Below, one piece after another: positions 1 to 5,656 of a stretch of DNA of 7,163 bases (positions within the stretch are counted from its first letter, which is position 1; every line of letters starts with the position of its first letter). The notes below the pieces were generated by a model. The model ran no database searches and was not told the origin of the DNA. It saw nothing but the letters and a program-made list of their open reading frames with translations. The position numbers and the translations under genes are program-made. The stretch spans positions 1 through 7,163 of the forward strand of contig JADGCE010000039.1 in assembly GCA_015229095.1 (NCBI GenBank), given 5' to 3'. This stretch comes from Magnetococcales bacterium. GTDB taxonomy: Bacteria > Pseudomonadota > Magnetococcia > Magnetococcales > Magnetaquicoccaceae.

Positions 1-54
1 TGCCCCCCATGAACGACTTGGCAGCAGGATAGTGACATTCTGGTCAATAGACAA

Positions 55-91
55 GTATTTTGTTGTAAAAAAACAATGACTTATAAAATAC
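55..91. repeat. AT-rich inverted repeat
   Basis: GTATTTT at 55-61 is the exact reverse complement of AAAATAC at 85-91, giving a 7-bp stem. A smaller inner stem, TTGT (63-66) with ACAA (73-76), encloses an A-run. A TATAAA hexamer lies at 82-87, and TTGTTG at 60-65 is 16 bases upstream, so a plus-strand promoter is conceivable, but the -35 match is only the TTG and no gene follows. Its role is unknown; it could be a weak terminator or a protein-binding site. Confidence 0.3.
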
Positions 92-192
92 AATCGTGTG
101 AACGCCAGGAAACGAATGTAACAAGGATGGGTAGGGTAAGTGGTATGGGAGGGGAGAGGAGAGGGTGGGATAAAAGCAGGAAGTTACTGGTG

Positions 193-207
193 TGGAAAGT
201 GTTTCCA
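193..207. repeat. Small hairpin TGGAAA-GTG-TTTCCA
   Basis: A perfect 6-bp stem (193-198 with 202-207) with a 3-base loop, just upstream of the G-quadruplex hairpin. No T-run follows on either strand, so it does not look like a terminator by itself. Confidence 0.35.
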
Positions 208-217
208 AACAGGAGGG

Positions 218-277
218 GTGCCGCGCGGGGAGGGAGGGAAGGGGGGTATGTGTAACAAACAGGAAAACGCGCGGCAC
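218..277. repeat. 10-bp inverted repeat enclosing a G-quadruplex motif
   Basis: GTGCCGCGCG (218-227) is the exact reverse complement of CGCGCGGCAC (268-277). The 40-base interval between the arms opens with GGG (228-230), A, GGG (232-234), A, GGG (236-238), AA, then six G (241-246). This fits the classical four-tract G-quadruplex pattern with loops of 1, 1 and 2 bases, a very stable class. The three G of the first tract lie immediately outside the stem, so stem and quadruplex could form together. The function is not evident; options are a transcription or replication pause site, recombination-prone DNA, or an RNA structure. Confidence 0.7.
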
Positions 278-287
278 TGGGCGCGTT
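264..287 (-). terminator. Possible rho-independent terminator for the methyltransferase transcript
   Basis: AACGCGC (266-272) pairs with GCGCGTT (281-287), a 7-bp GC-rich stem with an 8-base loop. Read on the minus strand, the descending arm ends in GCGCGTTTT and continues CCTGTTTGTT, a T-rich tail. It lies about 130 bases past the methyltransferase stop codon, in the right orientation to end that transcript. The T-run is interrupted, so strength is uncertain. It shares bases 268-277 with the G-quadruplex-enclosing stem, so the two structures exclude each other. Confidence 0.4.
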
Positions 288-370
288 ACGAAGCGGTCGT
301 GCGCGGTGCGGGCGTGGTCTGACGGGATAGAAAATCCGCAGTGACGCAGCATTCAGAGGGGAGAGCTCAG

Positions 371-390
371 GGCCACGCTGCCGCGTGGCC
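371..390. repeat. Perfect 8-bp GC-rich hairpin
   Basis: GGCCACGC (371-378) and GCGTGGCC (383-390) form a perfect stem closed by the 4-base loop TGCC. It sits 30 bases past the methyltransferase stop (minus strand). There is no T-run after it on either strand, so it looks more like an mRNA 3'-end stabiliser or an attenuating element than a classical intrinsic terminator. Confidence 0.5.
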
Positions 391-403
391 GGTGCAAGGT
401 GTG

Positions 404-417
404 CCCCCATGCGGGGG
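404..417. repeat. C5/G5 hairpin abutting the methyltransferase stop codon
   Basis: CCCCC (404-408) and GGGGG (413-417) form a 5-bp all-GC stem with a 4-base loop, two bases beyond the minus-strand stop codon at 420-422. It forms a tandem pair with the 371-390 hairpin. Because it is so close to the stop, it may be a 3'-end structure of the methyltransferase mRNA. Confidence 0.4.
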
Positions 418-419
418 TG

Positions 420-1616
420 TCATGCCGTCTCTGCGTGACCTTTACTCCATTGGGACAAACCCTTGAACACTCCGTTGGCTATGTTTCTCTTGGCCAGCAG
501 ATGGGTATCGGTGCCGTTGCTCAAAAAGGCCAACTCCCGATTTTCCGCCAGCTTGCGCAGCGATTTGGCGGAATAGAAAGAGAGATGTCGACCGCTTTCC
601 AGGGCATAGTAGGACCACTCTTCCGGTTTGGGCACCGGATTGGGCAACAAGCGGGTCGTAAACAACACCGCATCACTTTGTGCAAATATACGATCCAATT
701 CGGCCATCGGGTCGGCAAAATGCTGGAAACATTCAAAAGCGGTCACCAACTCATACCGATCCCCCTCCACGGCCTCAAAACCCCGGGCAAACAGGTTGGG
801 GCACTGCTTGTCCTGCCAATAAAACTCAAACCCTTCGTCCCGCATCAAGCGGACAAACAGGCCGTAACTGCCCCCATAGTCCAAAAATTTTGCCTTGGCA
901 TCAAACAGGTTCCACAGCAGCATGGAGACAAAATCCTTCGACCGCAGCGTTCTTGCCACCCCGTCGCGGTCATCCTTGTCGTCCACATCCTGCTGACCGA
1001 TCACCCCCGCATAGGCCTCTTCCAGCCAATAAGGCTCTTCTGTGAAGAGAAAATCACATTGGTCACACAGATAGTAGGCCACCCGATGCTTGCCCAATAT
1101 CTGCGCATGAAACCAATAATCCGCCGATCCGCCACATAATTTACACACGTGTGCTCTCCAATCGAATCCGTCCGGCACGACCGCTTTAAAAGGTTGCAAA
1201 ATTCGTAACACCCGCTCAGGGTCCGCCTTGCCCGCCGAGCAGGCCCATAAATGGGTGACGAGGGGGGCGATCATACGATCATAGTTTTCCTGTTGCTGCT
1301 CCACCGGCAGGGCATCCACCTGGGATTGCAGAAACTGCAGGCCATTGTTTTCCTCGATGGTGTTGGAAAAAATCAATCCGCCGGCACTGAGGGCAATGGA
1401 CATGACCAAGTTGCGTTGCCCGCGTTTGCCCAACAGCATGGCCAATATATAGGCCGAACGCACCCGCCCCTTGGCGAGCAACTGGGCAGCCGCCGAAACC
1501 AAATCCGGGGTGCTGTGTCGCTGACCCTGGACAAAATCGAGAAATTCGTGTGTATCATTGCAGGCATCCAGGCGAAAAATGGTCTCAAAAAAATCGTGTG
1601 TTTCGTTGTTTCCCAA
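420..1616 (-). CDS. SAM-dependent methyltransferase with zinc-ribbon-like segment and helical N-terminus
   Basis: Likely a cytoplasmic class I SAM-dependent methyltransferase of the Methyltransf_23 type; the substrate is unknown. With the chosen start it has 398 residues. Residues 1 to about 150 are predominantly helical by eye and match no family I recognise. C158-x2-C161 and C184-x2-C187 form a zinc-ribbon-like pair that often precedes this kind of methyltransferase domain. FLDYGGSYG (244-252) is the SAM-binding glycine motif I, and FECFQHFADP (293-302) matches the FExxEHxxDP-type post-II segment. Related proteins often sit in polysaccharide or glycan loci, but no such genes adjoin it. No ATG opens the frame. 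TTG at 1616 is chosen because GAGGGAGG lies 9 bases upstream (1626-1633). TTG at 1682 would add 22 residues but has no ribosome site. The gene is divergent from hemD. Confidence 0.8.
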   Translation of the reverse strand: MGNNETHDFFETIFRLDACNDTHEFLDFVQGQRHSTPDLVSAAAQLLAKGRVRSAYILAMLLGKRGQRNLVMSIALSAGGLIFSNTIEENNGLQFLQSQVDALPVEQQQENYDRMIAPLVTHLWACSAGKADPERVLRILQPFKAVVPDGFDWRAHVCKLCGGSADYWFHAQILGKHRVAYYLCDQCDFLFTEEPYWLEEAYAGVIGQQDVDDKDDRDGVARTLRSKDFVSMLLWNLFDAKAKFLDYGGSYGLFVRLMRDEGFEFYWQDKQCPNLFARGFEAVEGDRYELVTAFECFQHFADPMAELDRIFAQSDAVLFTTRLLPNPVPKPEEWSYYALESGRHLSFYSAKSLRKLAENRELAFLSNGTDTHLLAKRNIANGVFKGLSQWSKGHAETA

Positions 1617-1625
1617 GGCAGCCCG

Positions 1626-1633
1626 CCTCCCTC
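1626..1633 (-). promoter_or_regulatory. Ribosome binding site deciding a TTG start
   Basis: On the minus strand this reads GAGGGAGG and ends 9 bases before TTG at 1616. It is the only good Shine-Dalgarno match near the 5' end of the methyltransferase frame, which has no ATG available between its upstream stop and the conserved part. Confidence 0.5.
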
Positions 1634-1742
1634 GTGGGTTGTGAAAGAGCCGTTCCCTCCACCACCACCGTGGCAGATCCAACCGACCATGATAGAGGGA
1701 AATTCATCAAACTGCCAGCAAATTTGTTGTCCAGAGGCAACC

Positions 1743-1750
1743 GGGAGGAG
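1743..1750 (+). promoter_or_regulatory. Ribosome binding site of hemD
   Basis: GGGAGGAG lies 6 bases before ATG 1757, a strong Shine-Dalgarno match. It fixes the hemD start, although the reading frame stays open upstream to about 1550. The 140-base divergent gap (1617-1756) must hold promoters for both genes, but I cannot point to a convincing -35/-10 pair. Confidence 0.75.
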
Positions 1751-1756
1751 CCAACC

Positions 1757-2563
1757 ATGCCAGCCAGTCACTTGCAAGGCCGAACCATTTTGATCACCCG
1801 GCCACAACCGGAGGCCTCTGCCACCGCACAGCAGGTGCTGGCCTGCCACGGCAAACCCCTGCTGGCACCGGCGTTGACCATCCTGCCGCCGCAGGATGCC
1901 GGCGCGTTGCGGCAGGCTCTGCAACACCCGCAGCACTACCGGGGTATTCTGGTCACCAGTGTCAATGGGGCCAGGGCCATTGTCGCTGCCATGCCCCCGG
2001 CCAGCCAACCGCCCCCCTTTTTTGCCGTGGGTGCGCAAACCGCCACCATTCTGCAAAAAGAGGGGTGGTCGGTGCAGATCCCGGCTGTTCAGGCAGGGGG
2101 CGAGGCCCTGGCACAGGCGGTTATCCAGTGGGAACAGAGCCAACCCGCCACCCCGGCGACCGCCGGGGCAAGCCAAAAAACATTTCTGTTGCCTCAAGCG
2201 GAACAGGGACGGGAGGCGTTGGCGGTCGAGTTGCAACAGGCGGGATATGGGGTGGAGAAGGTGGTGGCCTACCGGGCGGAACCCCTCACGGCACTGCCCG
2301 CAGAGGTGGAGAGCGCCCTTGCCGCAGGAAGGGTGGATGCGGTGCTGTTTTTCAGTGGACGTTCGGCGCAGGCCTTTGTGGCGACGTTGACCCCCACCTG
2401 CCGGGCGGCACTGGCGGCCAGCTGCATCGCCGTCATCAGTCCGGTCACCGCCGAGGCTGTGCAACAGCTGGGCTTTACGGTCACCGTAACGGCCAGGCAG
2501 CCCAACAGTACGGCACTATTGGCTGCCCTGCACCAACACTGGCATGGGGCCGGCGCGGCGTGA
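1757..2563 (+). CDS. hemD: Uroporphyrinogen-III synthase
   Basis: A 268-residue cytosolic enzyme of tetrapyrrole synthesis. It cyclises hydroxymethylbilane, inverting ring D, to give uroporphyrinogen III, the precursor of heme, siroheme and cobalamin. Length fits the family (about 240-270). Family features visible are the N-terminal ILITRP (11-16), LVTSVNGA (65-72) in the first domain, VVAYRAEP (169-176) at the start of the second half, FFSGRSA (198-204), and a C-terminal NSTALLAAL. The family is poorly conserved in sequence, so the call rests on these landmarks and their order. It stands alone without hemC, which often precedes it, and ends 25 bases from the convergent cyclase gene. hemB lies about 2 kb further on, same strand. 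Confidence 0.88.
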   Translation: MPASHLQGRTILITRPQPEASATAQQVLACHGKPLLAPALTILPPQDAGALRQALQHPQHYRGILVTSVNGARAIVAAMPPASQPPPFFAVGAQTATILQKEGWSVQIPAVQAGGEALAQAVIQWEQSQPATPATAGASQKTFLLPQAEQGREALAVELQQAGYGVEKVVAYRAEPLTALPAEVESALAAGRVDAVLFFSGRSAQAFVATLTPTCRAALAASCIAVISPVTAEAVQQLGFTVTVTARQPNSTALLAALHQHWHGAGAA

Positions 2564-2588
2564 CCCATGTGACCAGAGGGGGTTGGGA

Positions 2589-3476
2589 TCAGCAGGAAAA
2601 ATGGACGGCCAGAGGATCATTGGCATTGACCTCCCGTCCCAGGCCGATCACGCCACGTCCCTGCAGGATATACTCATCGCGATGCACAAAGGCCCGCTCT
2701 TTGCGGGAAGTGACCACGAAAGTGCCGTTGGTGCTCTGATCGATCAGGACAATTTTGCCACGGCGACACTCCACCTTGGCATGGATGCGGGAAGACATGC
2801 TGTCCAATACGGAAAAGGTGTTGTTTTTATCCCGTCCAATGGTCACGGAAGGGTTGTTTTCGCTGACCTCCACACTCTGACCGTTGAAGGAAATCTGCCC
2901 GCTGACCATGTTGGGCGCGAGCACCGTGACCGCCTCCCGCCCCCCCATGACGGTCAACTCCTCCTCTTCCCCCCAGGTCAATTCAATGATCTGAATCGGT
3001 GCCGCCTTGCCCTTGACCGTCGTGGTGATCAACTCCCGACTGCCAAATCGCAGATGGGGGCTCATGGCGTCCAGGGTCTCCCCTGTGGTGATGATCTGGT
3101 CTGCCTTGGCCTGGGCGGCCATGCGGGCCGCCAGGTTGACGGCATCTCCGAAGACATCGCCATTTTCCAGAATGACCTCACCGTAGTGAAAACCGACGCG
3201 GATGTGCAAACGGCCCAGGGATTCCGCTTCATCGGTCACCGTTTCCTGCATGCGCACCGCCGCCCGCGAGGCGGCATCCGCTGTTGGAAAGGTACACATC
3301 ACCTCATCGCCGATGGTCTTGATCACCCGCCCCTCAAACTCCTGGGTTACCGTCGAAAGCAGCCCGATGCAACGGGAGGTCACCTCGCGGGCCCGATCAT
3401 TGCCGATGGTCTCATACAGCTTGGTGCTGCCGGCAATATCCGCAAACATGATGGACAATCTTTTGTTTTCCCTCAT
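2589..3476 (-). CDS. Class III adenylate/guanylate cyclase with C-terminal FHA domain
   Basis: A 295-residue soluble protein; no membrane segment or signal peptide is visible. Residues about 7-165 are a class III nucleotide cyclase catalytic domain making cAMP or cGMP. All key positions are present: metal-binding D13 (FADIAGST) and D57 (IGDEVM), purine-specifying K53 and D107, and transition-state N114 and R118 (DAVNLAARM). The Lys/Asp pair favours ATP and hence cAMP. Residues about 190-285 form an FHA phosphothreonine-binding domain, with IGR (213-215), SSRIHA (228-233) and STNGTF (248-253). The start is ATG 3476 because AAGGAG lies 7 bases upstream and the catalytic domain begins at once; ATG 3548 would add 24 basic residues. 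It lies downstream of the PP2C gene with an 85-base gap and is probably co-transcribed. Confidence 0.92.
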   Translation of the reverse strand: MRENKRLSIMFADIAGSTKLYETIGNDRAREVTSRCIGLLSTVTQEFEGRVIKTIGDEVMCTFPTADAASRAAVRMQETVTDEAESLGRLHIRVGFHYGEVILENGDVFGDAVNLAARMAAQAKADQIITTGETLDAMSPHLRFGSRELITTTVKGKAAPIQIIELTWGEEEELTVMGGREAVTVLAPNMVSGQISFNGQSVEVSENNPSVTIGRDKNNTFSVLDSMSSRIHAKVECRRGKIVLIDQSTNGTFVVTSRKERAFVHRDEYILQGRGVIGLGREVNANDPLAVHFSC

Positions 3477-3483
3477 ATTTTTT

Positions 3484-3489
3484 CTCCTT
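3484..3489 (-). promoter_or_regulatory. Ribosome binding site of the FHA-cyclase
   Basis: On the minus strand this is AAGGAG, 7 bases before ATG 3476. It decides the start against the in-frame ATG at 3548, whose only purine run touches the start codon. Confidence 0.7.
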
Positions 3490-3561
3490 GACGCCTTGCC
3501 CCCGGTGCCATCATTTGTTGACTGCAAACGCCTGCGTTCACACGGCATCTCCCCGGGCGTG

Positions 3562-4410
3562 TTACGTGAAACATCCCAGGATAACGGTCACATTGTCCTT
3601 GCCGCCGCCTTTTTTGGCCAGAGCGATCAAATGCTCGCATACCTCGTCCAGGTTGTCCGGTGTGAGGGTTTGCAAGGCCGTTTGAATGTGCGCATCGGAA
3701 ACCATGCCGGTCAGACCATCGGAACAGAGCAGCACGGCGTCACCAGGCACGACCGACAAAAAGCGGACGTCCGGTGTGACAACGCGGGAAGGACCGATGG
3801 CCTGGAGCAAAATATTTTGCGGAGGCGGCACCCCCTTGCCACCAAAACTGACCCATTGCTGGTAGAGAGAGTGATCCCGCGTGGCCTGGTTGAGTTGCCG
3901 ACGTTGCAGCAGGTAGAGACGACTGTCTCCCACATGAAAGACAACGGGCTGGTTGCTGAAACTGGGTGCCCACAACCCCACCACCGTCGACCCCATGCCG
4001 GACTCGTCGGGATGACCCTTGGCCCTGTTGAGTTGATTGATCTCGGCGTTGGCCAGGGCGATGGCATCCTGGACAATTTTGACCACCGGGTTGGGCAGGT
4101 CGTCCAGGGTCCGCTCCTCTTGCGGATCGGGGTTGAAAGAGGCTGCTCCCGCCATTGCTTCCCGGAGTGGCACCGTCTCTGTCTGGCTCCACTCTTCGGA
4201 TGTATCCATGAACCGTCGCAGCGTTTGGGCGATGGAGGCGACCACATGGGCACTGGCCACTTCTCCGGCATCATGACCACCCATGCCGTCGGCCAGAACC
4301 AGCAACCCTGTGTCGGTATCGATGCAATAACTGTCTTCGTTGAGGGGGCGCACGCAGCCGACATGGGTCCGCCCCGTCACCAGAAGATGGTTGCCTATTT
4401 TATCTGCCAT
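3562..4410 (-). CDS. PP2C-family Ser/Thr protein phosphatase
   Basis: A 282-residue soluble, metal-dependent phosphatase of the bacterial Stp/PrpC type, which removes phosphate from Ser/Thr residues placed by Hanks-type kinases. PP2C motifs are in order: THVGCVRPLNEDS (15-27) with catalytic Arg and metal-binding acid residues, LADGMGGH (39-46) with metal ligand D41, GSTVV (140-144), HVGDSR (159-164), CSDGL (229-233) with metal ligand D231, and KDNVTV (271-276) with D272. All metal ligands appear intact. It has no transmembrane tail, unlike many Stp proteins. ATG 4410 is chosen because family members begin just before the THxGxVRxxNED motif; an in-frame ATG at 4503 would add 31 non-conserved residues. 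The Shine-Dalgarno match at 4410 is weak. It precedes the FHA-cyclase and diverges from hemB. Confidence 0.93.
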   Translation of the reverse strand: MADKIGNHLLVTGRTHVGCVRPLNEDSYCIDTDTGLLVLADGMGGHDAGEVASAHVVASIAQTLRRFMDTSEEWSQTETVPLREAMAGAASFNPDPQEERTLDDLPNPVVKIVQDAIALANAEINQLNRAKGHPDESGMGSTVVGLWAPSFSNQPVVFHVGDSRLYLLQRRQLNQATRDHSLYQQWVSFGGKGVPPPQNILLQAIGPSRVVTPDVRFLSVVPGDAVLLCSDGLTGMVSDAHIQTALQTLTPDNLDEVCEHLIALAKKGGGKDNVTVILGCFT

Positions 4411-4638
4411 GGATTTGGTTTTTCCCAGTATGCGGTTACAGGAGATCCTCCCCTCCAGAGGCAACGGATAAAACGACCGCTGCACATCGATGGGAGGATC
4501 CATTCCTTGCGAGAGCTTTCCTGCTGGGTCGTTCTGGGTTAGACTGCCGACTCAGTCCAGCACCAAAACCTGACAGCTCGACGGGAATGGTGTTGTTTCG
4601 TTGGTAAACACCCCTTCAGGATCAACGGCTTTGCAACC
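4411..4638. promoter_or_regulatory. Divergent control region between PP2C gene and hemB
   Basis: 228 bases separate the two starts, so this stretch must carry both promoters, but no -35/-10 pair stands out. It holds a 9-bp inverted repeat (4444-4452 with 4492-4500), a 6-bp one, TGCTGG/CCAGCA (4522-4527 with 4557-4562), an overlapping GACTG/CAGTC (4542-4546 with 4553-4557), and GGTGTT/AACACC (4589-4594 with 4607-4612). The last lies 26 bases before the hemB ATG. No known riboswitch is recognised. hemB lacks a good Shine-Dalgarno; the nearest AGGA (4618-4621) is 17 bases away. Confidence 0.5.
4444..4500. repeat. 9-bp inverted repeat in the PP2C leader
   Basis: GATCCTCCC (4444-4452) and GGGAGGATC (4492-4500) are exact reverse complements 39 bases apart. 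They could be paired operator half-sites or a long-looped RNA hairpin in the PP2C leader. They also overlap the alternative upstream start of the PP2C frame (4503). Confidence 0.4.
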
Positions 4639-5655
4639 ATGTCCCATTCTCTGATACACCGTCCCCGCCGTCTGCGGCGCACAGCGGCCATTCGCCGCAT
4701 GGTGCGAGAAACGCTGGTACAACCGGCGGATCTGATCTATCCCCTGTTCGTCGTGCCTGGCGAAAACATACGCAAACCCGTGACTTCCATGCCCGGCGTT
4801 GCGCAGCTTTCCGTCGATCAGGCGATACACGCCGCTCGCCATGCCCGCGAACTGGAACTCGGCGGCATCATCCTGTTTGGCATCCCGGAAGTCAAGGATC
4901 CAACCGGCACGGATGCCCGAAACCCCGGAGGCATTATACAACAGGCCATACGGCGCATCAAGACGGAATTGCCCGATCTCTATGTCATGGCGGATACCTG
5001 CTATTGCGAATACACGGACCACGGCCATTGTGGCATTCTGACCGCTGCGCACGCGGCTGCCATGCACCGGGATGTGGACAACGATGCCACCCTGGAAATT
5101 TTGGGCCAGGCTGCGGTCTCCTACGGGGAGGCCGGGGTGGATATGGTGGCGCCCTCCGGGATGATGGATGGCATGGTGGCGGCCATTCGCCAGGCATTGG
5201 ATCACAACGGCCACAGCGGGCTGCCCATCCTCTCCTACGCGGTCAAATATGCCTCCGCCTACTATGGGCCGTTTCGGGAGGCCGCCGAAAGCAGCCCCGC
5301 CTTCGGGGATCGGCGTACCTACCAAATGGATCCGGCCAACCGCCGCGAGGCCATGCGCGAGGCGGAGCTGGATGTGGCCGAGGGGGCGGACATGCTCATG
5401 GTCAAGCCGGGGCTGGCCTACCTGGATGTGTTGCGTGAACTGCGCGACCGTTTGCAGCACCCGTTGGCGGTATACAACGTCAGTGGCGAATATGCCATGG
5501 TCAAGGCGGCGGCTGCCCTCGGCTGGATCGATGAAGAGCGGGTCGTTTTGGAAAACATGACCGCTTTCAAGCGGGCCGGGGCTGACCTGATTCTCACCTA
5601 TCATGCCCTGGATGTCGCCCGTCTGCTCCACAATGGGGGCACCGGTGACCCCTGA
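4639..5655 (+). CDS. hemB: Delta-aminolevulinic acid dehydratase (porphobilinogen synthase)
   Basis: A 338-residue cytosolic enzyme that condenses two 5-aminolevulinate molecules into porphobilinogen, the second common step of tetrapyrrole synthesis. Length is typical. Active-site lysines are K203 (in SYAVKYASAYYGPFREA) and K256 (in MLMVKPGLAYLDV); K256 should form the Schiff base. DTCYCEYTDHGHCG (119-132) carries C121, C123 and C131, the three-cysteine catalytic zinc site, so this is a zinc-type enzyme, unlike the Asp-rich magnesium type of Bradyrhizobium and Pseudomonas. The N-terminus is rich in arginine (RPRRLRRTAAIRRM), as is normal in the family. ATG 4639 is the only sensible start, though its ribosome site is poor. 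It heads the compact plus-strand operon; the thiolase start follows its stop by one base. Confidence 0.97.
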   Translation: MSHSLIHRPRRLRRTAAIRRMVRETLVQPADLIYPLFVVPGENIRKPVTSMPGVAQLSVDQAIHAARHARELELGGIILFGIPEVKDPTGTDARNPGGIIQQAIRRIKTELPDLYVMADTCYCEYTDHGHCGILTAAHAAAMHRDVDNDATLEILGQAAVSYGEAGVDMVAPSGMMDGMVAAIRQALDHNGHSGLPILSYAVKYASAYYGPFREAAESSPAFGDRRTYQMDPANRREAMREAELDVAEGADMLMVKPGLAYLDVLRELRDRLQHPLAVYNVSGEYAMVKAAAALGWIDEERVVLENMTAFKRAGADLILTYHALDVARLLHNGGTGDP

Positions 5656-5656
5656 G

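Larger units (their letters stand above)
1..419. other. Long intergenic region with structured G-rich DNA
   Basis: No open frame here looks like a real protein. The short frames are compositionally biased (Gly/Arg-rich or Pro/Ser-rich) and lack a recognisable domain or a convincing ribosome site. The region has an AT-rich patch (about 50-95), a strongly purine- and G-rich plus strand (about 122-246), a G-quadruplex motif, and several inverted repeats listed separately. It lies downstream of the minus-strand methyltransferase, so part of it is probably its 3' untranslated and terminator region. The left part belongs to whatever gene lies beyond the window. A structured non-coding RNA is possible but nothing identifies a known family. 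Confidence 0.6.

Noticed and set aside
60..87. Possible sigma-70 promoter TTGTTG-16-TATAAA
   Set aside because: Only the TTG of the -35 matches, it lies in an AT-rich patch where TATAAA is likely by chance, and no gene follows on that strand.
140..322. Small plus-strand frame in the left intergenic region
   Set aside because: Gly/Arg-rich because of the G-rich tract, runs straight through the inverted repeats, no good ribosome site, no family resemblance.
1..420. Replication origin or CRISPR array in the structured intergenic region
   Set aside because: No DnaA boxes (TTATCCACA-like) and no regularly spaced direct repeats are present.
1373..2464. A 363-codon minus-strand frame opposite hemD and the methyltransferase 5' end
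   Set aside because: Rich in Gly, Arg and His without family motifs, and antisense to hemD. Its right-hand end repeats the methyltransferase region in another frame, which raised the question of a frameshift, but the methyltransferase frame is intact with its own start.
2543..2569. CATGGG/CCCATG inverted repeat across the hemD stop as a bidirectional terminator
   Set aside because: Only a 6-bp stem with a 15-base loop and no T-run on either side; too weak to call.
3477..3561. Promoter or terminator between the PP2C and cyclase genes
   Set aside because: Only 4- to 5-bp stems without T-runs and no convincing -35/-10 pair; co-transcription is the simpler reading.
3202..4542. A 446-codon plus-strand frame opposite the PP2C and cyclase genes
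   Set aside because: Shadow frame: both minus-strand genes carry complete catalytic motifs, and this frame has no domain.
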